Of a stretch of 6,456 nucleotides of DNA, positions 1 through 6,346 are shown in pieces. Position 1 is the first letter of the stretch, and each line of letters opens with the position of its first letter. Both the position numbers and the translations under genes were made by a program. The DNA comes from an uncultured Lentisphaeria bacterium (GTDB lineage Bacteria; Verrucomicrobiota; Lentisphaeria; Victivallales; Victivallaceae), in assembly GCA_949298665.1 (NCBI GenBank), contig CASFXO010000237.1:1-6456 (forward strand), given 5' to 3'. The notes beneath the pieces are model-generated. The model saw only the letters and a list, made by a program, of their open reading frames with translations, was not told the DNA's origin and searched no databases.

Positions 1-247
1 GCAGTGCGCAAACGGCCGCGCCGCAGCGGAAAAACGCCGCACAGAAATACCAGAAGGCAAAAATCGCCGTAGTCAGCAGCACAAACACATCCCAGCGGTA
101 TTTGAGCAGCAGCAGCCAGCCGAGGGCAAGAAATACATAAAACACCGTCTGCCGCCGGGAAAACACCCGGAAGGCACAGGATTCGCCGTGCCGGGCGACA
201 AACGCCGCAGTCAAAGTATCGGCGCCGTCAAAACGAATCTCTTTCAT
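1..247 (-). CDS. Membrane protein, N-terminal 82 codons only (runs off left edge)
   Basis: Reading the minus strand from the ATG at 247-245, 82 codons stay open to the window edge, so the gene is 3'-truncated here. The start is fixed: the next in-frame triplets upstream are ACC, AGG and AAA, then a TGA stop. An AAGGA element lies just before the ATG, with unusually short spacing (two bases). The protein starts MKEIRFDGADTLTAAF and has a short cytoplasmic-looking polar head, an Arg-Arg-Gln stretch at about 31-33, then two hydrophobic segments at about 35-48 and 53-73 separated by Lys-Tyr-Arg, consistent with a helical hairpin in the inner membrane. This arrangement recalls the front of membrane-bound family 2 glycosyltransferases, but the catalytic part lies outside the window, so the family is not assigned. 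It is transcribed divergently from the hydrolase operon. Confidence 0.72.
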   Translation of the reverse strand, partial: MKEIRFDGADTLTAAFVARHGESCAFRVFSRRQTVFYVFLALGWLLLLKYRWDVFVLLTTAIFAFWYFCAAFFRCGAAVCAL

Positions 248-441
248 GGTCCTTTTTCAATTTCGGCTATATCCCGCATGTTTTGCATGAATCGGGAGAG
301 GTTTGCCCGGAAAAACGCCGGAATTACAGGATTATTTTCCAACATCCAATATTTTTCAGTCTTTTTTTCAAAATCAGACAACATCGGGAAAATAAATCCA
401 CCGCCGTTGCCGTTATCCCCGTTACAATTTCAGAAAGAAGC
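248..441. promoter_or_regulatory. Divergent intergenic region with imperfect palindrome (272-297)
   Basis: This 194-base spacer separates the membrane-protein gene from the hydrolase operon and must hold the promoters for both. It is visibly AT-richer than the genes, especially at 330-395. An imperfect inverted repeat, TCCCG-CATG (272-280) facing CATGAATCGGGA (286-297) around TTTTG, lies close to the membrane-protein start and could be an operator. A weak -10-like CAATAT occurs at 347-352 on the plus strand, with no convincing -35. I could not identify a strong sigma70-type promoter in either direction. The open frame across this spacer upstream of 442 does not look like protein. Confidence 0.35.
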
Positions 442-2874
442 ATGATGATATACCGATTCCTTTTCCTGTTCCTGCTCGCCGCCGCTGTCGCCGCCGCCGC
501 CGATCCCGGCTGGCTGCTCGACACCGGGGAAAACGGTCGCCGTCCGGTGCCCGCCGGAGAGGACGGCATGGTTTCCGCCGCGTTCCGGCTGCCCGGTTCG
601 ATACAGCTTTACCGGGAGGAACGGCGGGAAACCTTCCGCCCGGACCGTACCGCCTTCGATGCCGGTGAACTGCGCATGGAACTCCTCCTGCGCTCCGGTC
701 CGGGAGCGGTGCGGGGAACGCTTTTCGTCAAAGACAAGGACGGGTACTGGTTCCGCAGCGAACAGGAATTCGAATTTACGCCCGGCGTTCCGGTAACCTG
801 CGCGGTCCGGCTCGACGAACCCGGCCGCCACTGGCTGCCGGTCGGACATGCGGCGGCCTGGAGCGCGGATTACGCCGTCGGCATTTTTGCGGCGGGCGTT
901 TCTCTGTACGGCGGGACGCCGGGTGAATATGTGCTGGAATGCCGCAACCTGAGCCGGGAGGGGCAGCGGCGCCATGCTCCACTGGCGGTGCGGGACTGGA
1001 AACTCCCCGCGGAAGGGGCGAAATTCGTTCAGATGGAGAGCCGGTTCCGGCTCACCCGGGAATATTTCAATCCCTTTGACCCGGATGAGATCGAAGTGGA
1101 TTTCGAATACCGCCGGAAAGGCGATCCGGAAATCCGCCGTTACCCGGCCTTTTACACCCGCGATTTCCGGCGCGAACTGCGTCATGTAACGGAAATCGTC
1201 GAACCGGTGGGAGAACCTTACTGGGCCTTCCGTTTCACCCCCGCCGCGCCGGGAGAATACGAACTCCGCCTGGTGGTCCGCGACAAGACGCCGGACCGCA
1301 CCGCGGAACTGGTCACGCCGTGGCGCCCGGTCCGGATTCATGACAGCCGGGAAAAGGGATTCGTCGAAGTCTCCCGCCGCAATCCCTCCTACTTTCAGTT
1401 CAGCAACGGGGAGTTTTTCTACCCCGTCGGGTTGAACATCCACACCAATATCGATCTGCGCAGCGAATACCGTTTCCGCTTCGGCCATCTCCCGGATCGC
1501 GGCACCTACGATTACGATGAATACTTCGAACGCTGCGGCGAAAACGGCATCACCGCTGTCGAAGTCTGGATGGCCTCCTGGACCTGCGCCATCGAATGGG
1601 ATTCCGCCCGGCAGTTCTATCACGGTCTCGGCCGCTACAATCTCGCCAACGCCTGGCGGCTCGATCACCTCCTCCGGCAGGCGGGCAGGTACGGCATCCG
1701 GCTCAATCTGGTCCTCGACAACCACGGCAAGACCTCCATGGATTCCGACCAGGAATGGAACGACAATCCCTTCAACTCACAGGGCGTCTTCGCCGCCGCC
1801 AACGGCGGTTTCCTGGAAGACGCAGGCACCTTCTTCACCGATCCGCGGGTCAAAAAATACAACTCCCAGCGCAACCGCTACATCGCCGCCCGCTGGGGAG
1901 CGGATCCCCGCATCATGGCGGTCGAATTGTGGAGCGAAGTCGACCTTGTCTCCGGTTTCCGCGACCGTTACGCCGACGGCTCCGCCGCCCGCTGGCACGC
2001 GGAGACCGCCGCCGAATACCGCCGCTGGAGCCAGGCGAACCACCCGATCACCACGCACGTCTGCAGCGACTGGCGCCGCAATCTCATGTATCGCGACATC
2101 TTTGAAATCCCGGAACACACTCACTGGGCCGGAGACGCCTACCGCTCCATGAGCGTTCACATCGTCGATCAGATGCGACTGCAGGAAGCCAATATGCGCT
2201 TCCCCAAACCGGTGCTGATCACCGAATACGGCGGGGCATCCCTCGGCGGCGACAACGGCAAGATCCTGGCCGATGTACATGGCGGATTGTGGAGTTCCTT
2301 CTTCAAACGCCAGGCCGGGACGCCCTTCCTCTGGTGGCACGATTTCGTCCATATCTTCAACCACTATCAGCATTACCGGGGATTTTCCGAATTCATCCGC
2401 GGCCTCGACCTGCGCCCCGCCGGGATGCAGCCGATGGAACCGGCCTGTTTGCGGTGGCATCCGTTTCTGCCGCTGCACCCGCCGATCCCCGGCATTCCCG
2501 CCGAAGCGCCGGACATCCCTTCGCAATTCCGTTTCGGCGGACGATTCGCCCCGCAGCTGCTGCCGCCGATGCCGGAAACCCGGTACGAGGCGCTGGCCGT
2601 CGGCGACCGGAGCCATGTCTACGGCTGGACGTTCTGCCGGCAGCCGATATTCATCTATCCGGAAACGCCGGAAGAATATCCCGAAGCGCCGCGGCTGGCG
2701 CTGTATCTCGACACCCCGCTGGAACCGGGCGACTATCAGCTGCGCTTCTTCGATCCCCTCACCGGAACGGAACGGATCCGGCTTCCGCTGCGCCACAAGG
2801 GCGGTCCCATGTGGCTGCCGTTGCCGCCCTTCCGGCTGGATGTCGCATTCAAACTGGAAAAAACGGAGTCCTGA
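442..2874 (+). CDS. Secreted glycoside hydrolase, clan GH-A-type (beta/alpha)8 barrel with DUF5060-like domain
   Basis: Predicted product of 810 residues. The frame is open back to an ATG at 283, but that would put 53 charged, unstructured residues before a clear signal peptide, so the ATG at 442 (or 445) is chosen; only a weak AAGAAG precedes it. Residues 1-20 are a signal peptide, with cleavage likely after Ala20. About 21-190 form an N-terminal beta-sandwich-like region; about 194-305 match the DUF5060 pattern (NPFD at 210-213, PAFYTRDF, RFTPAAPGEYE); about 315-655 are the barrel. Active-site motifs occur in order: LDNHG (425-429), VELWSEVD with probable acid/base Glu499, HTHW (559-562), LITEYGG with probable nucleophile Glu595, and PFLWWHDF (628-635). 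About 690-810 look like a C-terminal beta domain. It probably cleaves a beta-linked polysaccharide or oligosaccharide outside the cytoplasm by a retaining mechanism; the substrate is unknown. The residue before the acid/base is Ser498 rather than the usual Asn. It is first in a two-gene operon. Confidence 0.88.
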   Translation: MMIYRFLFLFLLAAAVAAAADPGWLLDTGENGRRPVPAGEDGMVSAAFRLPGSIQLYREERRETFRPDRTAFDAGELRMELLLRSGPGAVRGTLFVKDKDGYWFRSEQEFEFTPGVPVTCAVRLDEPGRHWLPVGHAAAWSADYAVGIFAAGVSLYGGTPGEYVLECRNLSREGQRRHAPLAVRDWKLPAEGAKFVQMESRFRLTREYFNPFDPDEIEVDFEYRRKGDPEIRRYPAFYTRDFRRELRHVTEIVEPVGEPYWAFRFTPAAPGEYELRLVVRDKTPDRTAELVTPWRPVRIHDSREKGFVEVSRRNPSYFQFSNGEFFYPVGLNIHTNIDLRSEYRFRFGHLPDRGTYDYDEYFERCGENGITAVEVWMASWTCAIEWDSARQFYHGLGRYNLANAWRLDHLLRQAGRYGIRLNLVLDNHGKTSMDSDQEWNDNPFNSQGVFAAANGGFLEDAGTFFTDPRVKKYNSQRNRYIAARWGADPRIMAVELWSEVDLVSGFRDRYADGSAARWHAETAAEYRRWSQANHPITTHVCSDWRRNLMYRDIFEIPEHTHWAGDAYRSMSVHIVDQMRLQEANMRFPKPVLITEYGGASLGGDNGKILADVHGGLWSSFFKRQAGTPFLWWHDFVHIFNHYQHYRGFSEFIRGLDLRPAGMQPMEPACLRWHPFLPLHPPIPGIPAEAPDIPSQFRFGGRFAPQLLPPMPETRYEALAVGDRSHVYGWTFCRQPIFIYPETPEEYPEAPRLALYLDTPLEPGDYQLRFFDPLTGTERIRLPLRHKGGPMWLPLPPFRLDVAFKLEKTES

Positions 2875-2877
2875 CCG

Positions 2878-5550
2878 ATGAAAATCTCACTGCTGTTCTT
2901 CAGCATCAGTTTTCTGACATTGCCGCAGGTTTTCGCGCGCACGCCGGATTCCGTCACCATCTGGCGGCCGGAAGCACGACCGACCTCCGCCCCGATCGCC
3001 CCCTGGCACCGCCCGGATGCGCCGTACCGGTTGGAAATCCAGCGGGATTTGCCCGGCGTTTTCTCGATGGTGGATCTCCGGCGGCTGCTGCTGCCGGTGC
3101 TGCCCGGAACCGGTGTGGAAATCGACGATGAAGCAGGGAAAAAAATCGCCGGCTATCTGTCCGGGGGCAACGGCATTCTGCTGATTCCACCGGAAACGGC
3201 GGATTCTCTGTTTCTTTATTATGGACATTGTCCGCCCCCTCCCCCACCGGCGGCAGGCCCGCCGCCGGACCCGGAACGACTGCGCATCCGCATCGTCAAC
3301 GCCCGCAACCTGGCGCCGTCCGAGGAGGTATGGCTGACCAACCGTCGAAACCAATATCAGACGCGTTACACACGGCAGTGGGACAGCAACGCCCTCAGTC
3401 TCGAGCGCCTGTTCCGGGAAACCCTGACCGGCCCGACCCTGTTCTGCCGTTATCCCGGAGAAAACTGGCGTCCACGCAACTATTACCTGAACGAAAAAAA
3501 CATGAAAATGCGTATGCTCCAGCAGAAAACCAAAGCCGTCCGACCGCGCTGGCGCTACCGTCCCGGTTATCAGCAGCCGATCTGGTTTTTTCCGCTCCAC
3601 CGGCAATATCTGTACAGCCGCCGGATCGCCACCCTCCGCAATACCCTGAACATCCGCAAACGCTGGCGCCAGGATCTGGACAAAGCCGAAAAGGACTCCG
3701 TCGGCGCCCCGGAACGGGAAATTCTCGATGTATTCAACAATCCCCGTCATCAGTTGCGCGGCGACGGCCTCGCCCGGGAAATCAATCTGCCGAAGCGTCC
3801 GTTCGATTCCGACGGCAATTTCGCCATCCGTTACACCGGAAACCTGCTGGTTACCCGGAACGGAGAATATGAATTTTCCGTGGTCTGCAACTCGCTTTCC
3901 CTGCTCCGACTGGATGGGAAAACCGTTCTGAGCCGTTTCGGTGTCGCCGCCCCCTCAGAGGTGAAACCGGTACATTGCCGGATACAACTGTCCCGCGGAC
4001 TTCACCCGTTTGAACTCTATTACCACAAAAGCCGGGTTACCAGCACCGTTTCCGCCTCCTGGAAAAAACCCGGCGAATCCGAATTCCAGCCGCTGATCGA
4101 CGACGATTTCGCTCCGGGCTATCCCGCCCGACTGCTGGCGAGCCGGCGGCGCGATGGCGGCGAATATCCGCTGGTCATGCGCAACGACCGCTACCTGCTG
4201 CATCCCGGAAAACTCGAACGTCGCGACCTGGAATCCTATCAGGTGCTGAAACCAGCCGGACTCGCCTTCGACTGGCTGCTCAACGGGGAAAGACTGCCGG
4301 GCAATCAGCTCCCCGCATTAATCCTTCCGCATGAGGGCGAAAGCAATCTGAAGCTGATTCCGCACGATACGGACTGGCTGCCGCTGCCGGTTCTGCGCAC
4401 CCCGGCCCTGTACGATCATCAGGTGCAGGAAAGCGGCATTTCCAGTTCCCAGGACATGCGTTTCCAGCGCATGCCGTACGAACAGGTTTCGCTGGACCCC
4501 GCCGTGTCTCTGAAACTCTGGCTGCCGCTGACCCTCTACGATGACGAAACCGCCGGCATGGACATGGAGCTGCGTTCCGGCCTGCCATTGCCGCTTCAGG
4601 TCCGGCTGCGGCAACGGCCGGATCATGCGCAGGAACTGTTCCCGGAAGAGGAAGGGTATTTCCGGCTGGCCGCCAAACCGGAGCCGCATCTGGATCGGTT
4701 CGCCCCCGACATCACGCGGAAAATCCATCATCCTCTGCCCGGCGCGGAACTGGTTGACGGCCTGACGGTGGAATACGAACTGGCGCTTCCGGATTTTGTT
4801 TTCACCCGGGAGATCATCCGGTTTCTGCCGGTATCCGCCCTCCCCGCCGATCTGTCGGCCACGCCGGAAGGTTTGCGGGGGAGCCGCGGTGAACGGATCG
4901 TTCCGGTGCTGCGGCGTCCCGGTCTGCATCAGCTGCGGGCCTGGGAATTGCCGAAGACGATTGACCGGAAACTGCATGCCCCCTCCAAACTGCTGGTAAT
5001 CGCGGAGGATTTCGGCAGCGGGCGGAATCGTTTCAGCCGTCATCTGGCGGAACTCTGCCGGCAGCGGGGCTGGGAACTGGAGTTTCATGCGTGGGTCGAA
5101 ACCGGCTCCGCCTCCGGGAACCGTCTGCTGGATACCCTGCCGCAGCTGCTGCCCCGTCTGGGCGGCAGCCCGGCGGATACGGTCATCGTGGTGCCGCCGC
5201 CGCGCAGCCGGAACCGGTCGCTGGCGCAGTGGGAAAATCTGCGGCTGCTGGCACTGTTGCTGGAAAAACTGCGACTCTCCCCATCGCTGCGGGAATTGTA
5301 TCTGGCGACGCCGCTGCCTTCCTGCGATACGGCGGATGCGGCGACGGACGCGGAATTTGAAGCCGGCTTGCGGCGTCTGCGCCGGGAATACGGAACGGGG
5401 CTTCTGGAATATGATCTGGCCTTTCGCGGTCTGCCGAATTGGCGGGACAGCTATCGTACTGAAATACCCGGAGGCGGTTTTCTGCCGACGAGTCTCCCGG
5501 AAAGCGGCACACTCCCGGCGGCGGAAAGCCTGTTGAAGTGCCTGAAATAG
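2878..5550 (+). CDS. Secreted multidomain protein with PA14-like domain and degenerate SGNH-like C-terminus
   Basis: Product of 890 residues. The start ATG lies 3 bases after the hydrolase stop, with a GGAG ribosome binding site at 2865-2868 inside the upstream gene, so translation is probably coupled. Residues 1-20 are a signal peptide ending VFA. About 50-116 resemble a DUF2341-type beta-sandwich, ending LFLYYG. A proline-rich linker follows at 119-132, then a strongly basic, aromatic-rich segment at about 151-265. About 285-405 resemble a PA14 domain: YTGNLLVTRNGEYEFSV, LRLDGK at 343-348, then SRGLHPFELYY and SASWKKPG. About 420-700 appear to be beta-rich. About 703-850 alternate beta and alpha like an SGNH/GDSL hydrolase (KLLVIAED, DTVIVVPP, LRELYLATPLP, GTGLLEYDLAF), but the GDS nucleophile motif, the block-III Asn and the final DxxH are not visible. 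No catalytic residues can be assigned. The operon context suggests a glycan-binding or accessory role for the hydrolase; this is inference, and no named family covers the whole protein. Confidence 0.82.
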   Translation: MKISLLFFSISFLTLPQVFARTPDSVTIWRPEARPTSAPIAPWHRPDAPYRLEIQRDLPGVFSMVDLRRLLLPVLPGTGVEIDDEAGKKIAGYLSGGNGILLIPPETADSLFLYYGHCPPPPPPAAGPPPDPERLRIRIVNARNLAPSEEVWLTNRRNQYQTRYTRQWDSNALSLERLFRETLTGPTLFCRYPGENWRPRNYYLNEKNMKMRMLQQKTKAVRPRWRYRPGYQQPIWFFPLHRQYLYSRRIATLRNTLNIRKRWRQDLDKAEKDSVGAPEREILDVFNNPRHQLRGDGLAREINLPKRPFDSDGNFAIRYTGNLLVTRNGEYEFSVVCNSLSLLRLDGKTVLSRFGVAAPSEVKPVHCRIQLSRGLHPFELYYHKSRVTSTVSASWKKPGESEFQPLIDDDFAPGYPARLLASRRRDGGEYPLVMRNDRYLLHPGKLERRDLESYQVLKPAGLAFDWLLNGERLPGNQLPALILPHEGESNLKLIPHDTDWLPLPVLRTPALYDHQVQESGISSSQDMRFQRMPYEQVSLDPAVSLKLWLPLTLYDDETAGMDMELRSGLPLPLQVRLRQRPDHAQELFPEEEGYFRLAAKPEPHLDRFAPDITRKIHHPLPGAELVDGLTVEYELALPDFVFTREIIRFLPVSALPADLSATPEGLRGSRGERIVPVLRRPGLHQLRAWELPKTIDRKLHAPSKLLVIAEDFGSGRNRFSRHLAELCRQRGWELEFHAWVETGSASGNRLLDTLPQLLPRLGGSPADTVIVVPPPRSRNRSLAQWENLRLLALLLEKLRLSPSLRELYLATPLPSCDTADAATDAEFEAGLRRLRREYGTGLLEYDLAFRGLPNWRDSYRTEIPGGGFLPTSLPESGTLPAAESLLKCLK

Positions 5551-5561
5551 CGTCTCTCCGC

Positions 5562-5591
5562 TTGAAAAAAGAAGAAACAGCGGCATATTAT
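5562..5591 (+). promoter_or_regulatory. Probable sigma70-type promoter of the tRNA gene
   Basis: TTGAAA (5562-5567) matches the -35 consensus at five of six positions, and TATTAT (5586-5591) matches the -10 at five of six, with an 18-base spacer. Transcription would start near 5598, about a dozen bases before the mature tRNA 5' end. This is the best promoter in the window and implies that the tRNA is transcribed independently of the operon that ends at 5550. Confidence 0.65.
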
Positions 5592-5609
5592 GTTTTTACG
5601 GCAGCCGTC

Positions 5610-5685
5610 GGCCCGGTAGCTCAGAGGATAGAGCAGCTGCCTTCTAAGCAGTTGGCCGTGGGTTCGATTCCCGCCCGGGCTACCA
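5610..5685 (+). tRNA. tRNA-Arg, anticodon UCU
   Basis: A complete cloverleaf of 76 bases with encoded CCA. The acceptor stem pairs GGCCCGG (5610-5616) with CCGGGCT (5675-5681), the first pair being a G-U wobble; the discriminator is A5682 and CCA is 5683-5685. U8-A9 are 5617-5618. The D stem is GCTC (5619-5622) with GAGC (5631-5634). The anticodon stem is GCTGC (5636-5640) with GCAGT (5648-5652), and the loop CTTCTAA carries anticodon TCT at 5643-5645, which reads AGA and, by wobble, AGG. The T stem is GTGGG (5658-5662) with CCCGC (5670-5674) around TTCGATT. All stems pair, so the gene looks functional. Confidence 0.97.
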
Positions 5686-5780
5686 TTTTAACTCCCTAAT
5701 TTCAAGCAAGAAGCAACACAAAACCAACTTCTCTGCCTCATCCTGAATCAAGCTGATTTTTGCTGTATTCATTGCAGAAA

Positions 5781-5802
5781 TTGCCACATTTTTGCCACAT
5801 TT
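5781..5802. repeat. 11-base perfect tandem repeat, two copies
   Basis: TTGCCACATTT occurs at 5781-5791 and again, directly adjacent, at 5792-5802. It lies about 95 bases downstream of the tRNA 3' end. It could be a pair of binding sites for a DNA-binding protein such as a recombinase, or simply slippage-derived; nothing else in the window has this unit. Confidence 0.8.
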
Positions 5803-6083
5803 TTTATTTCCTTTTCAGACCTCAATCTTTTGTGCTCTATGCGGATTCCAAGTTGAACTTTGAAATTGCATAAAACAGGCCTTGAACCCAGACCAGCACA
5901 ACCCGATAAAAACTTACTTCTCAAATATCCAACTCCCTGCATAAACAGGATGAAAATCAGCGAAGCCGTTGAATGAGATGATTCTGTTTCGTTGTGAGTT
6001 TGCCCCCTCCCGCGCTCTGAGATTCCGCTGTTCTGCGTGAAATTATGCTTGCACATATCATTTATTTATCTCCGTCATCTTAT

Positions 6084-6150
6084 GCGGGGGAATAATCCGG
6101 TCAAAGTACCAACTGCGCTGTGCAGGAGATCACGCATCAAAAGTCCCCGC
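6084..6150 (+). other. Nested inverted repeats, possible structured RNA
   Basis: GCGGGG (6084-6089, followed by GA) can pair with TCCCCGC (6144-6150), enclosing a small perfect hairpin CTGC-GCTGT-GCAG at 6113-6125. Because an intrinsic terminator follows at 6205, the segment could belong to a short non-coding transcript or to a 3' untranslated region. I see no convincing promoter for it, and the arms are short enough to be chance. Confidence 0.22.
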
Positions 6151-6204
6151 GCCAGCAGGCATGTTTCACGTTATCAAAAACAGGTAAATTGGTAGTACCT
6201 ATAT

Positions 6205-6247
6205 AAGCCCCATTGTGAGGGCTTCATACATCTCCATGGGGCTTTTT
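6205..6247 (+). terminator. Intrinsic terminator with an alternative hairpin
   Basis: AAGCCCCAT (6205-6213) pairs perfectly with ATGGGGCTT (6236-6244), giving a 9-bp GC-rich stem that can extend by GAG (6217-6219) with CTC (6232-6234), and TTT follows the arm so that five T residues run at 6243-6247. The first six bases of the left arm, AAGCCC, can instead pair with GGGCTT at 6219-6224, a mutually exclusive smaller hairpin. No upstream plus-strand gene is seen that this would terminate, so it probably ends a transcript from the non-coding stretch or protects the downstream frame. Confidence 0.62.
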
Positions 6248-6346
6248 CCTGCAGAAAGAAAAACAGAATAAGCAGAAAGCAAGAGAAAGACAGTAATAAG
6301 AAACTAAAGAATCACCTACGAAGACCTGTACCAGGGCCATCCCCTC

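Larger units (their letters stand above)
5686..6204. other. AT-richer stretch with no convincing gene
   Basis: This stretch follows the tRNA directly and is clearly poorer in G/C than the operon: 24 of 60 bases at 5701-5760, against 43 of 60 in a sample row of the hydrolase gene (1261-1320). A 95-codon minus-strand frame (6056-5769) is open but shows no recognisable domain or ribosome binding site, and is not annotated. A small AT hairpin, AATCA-AGC-TGATT followed by TTT, occurs at 5746-5760 and could be a weak tRNA terminator. Otherwise it holds the tandem repeat and the inverted repeats listed separately. Confidence 0.6.

Noticed and set aside
283..441. Upstream ATG at 283 as start of the hydrolase
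   Set aside because: It would add 53 residues with no similarity to the family ahead of an otherwise perfect signal peptide.
430..1725. Long minus-strand open frame (431 codons) opposite the hydrolase gene
   Set aside because: It mirrors the high-G/C codon bias of the real gene; its translation has no coherent domain, and the opposite strand has a signal peptide, ordered catalytic motifs and operon context.
4318..5586. Long minus-strand open frame (422 codons) opposite the PA14 protein gene, with similar ones at 1777-2796 and 2887-3750
   Set aside because: The translations are Arg/Gln/Pro-rich without recognisable folds, as expected of antisense shadows in GC-rich genes.
5598..5608. ACGGC-A-GCCGT palindrome just before the tRNA as a terminator of the operon
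   Set aside because: The one-base loop is too small for a stable hairpin and no T tract follows; it lies between the tRNA promoter and the mature tRNA.
5876..5905. Possible second tRNA T-arm on the minus strand (GGGTTCAAGG)
   Set aside because: The flanking bases do not pair into a T stem and no acceptor or anticodon arm can be drawn.
5769..6056. Minus-strand 95-codon open frame
   Set aside because: No domain, no ribosome binding site seen and no clear hydrophobic or charged pattern; it may at most be a decayed gene end.
6202..6237. Minus-strand 12-codon peptide MEMYEALTMGLI inside the terminator hairpin, resembling the start of small holin-like toxins
   Set aside because: It stops after 12 codons with no transmembrane stretch, and the sequence is already explained by the hairpin; the resemblance is probably chance.
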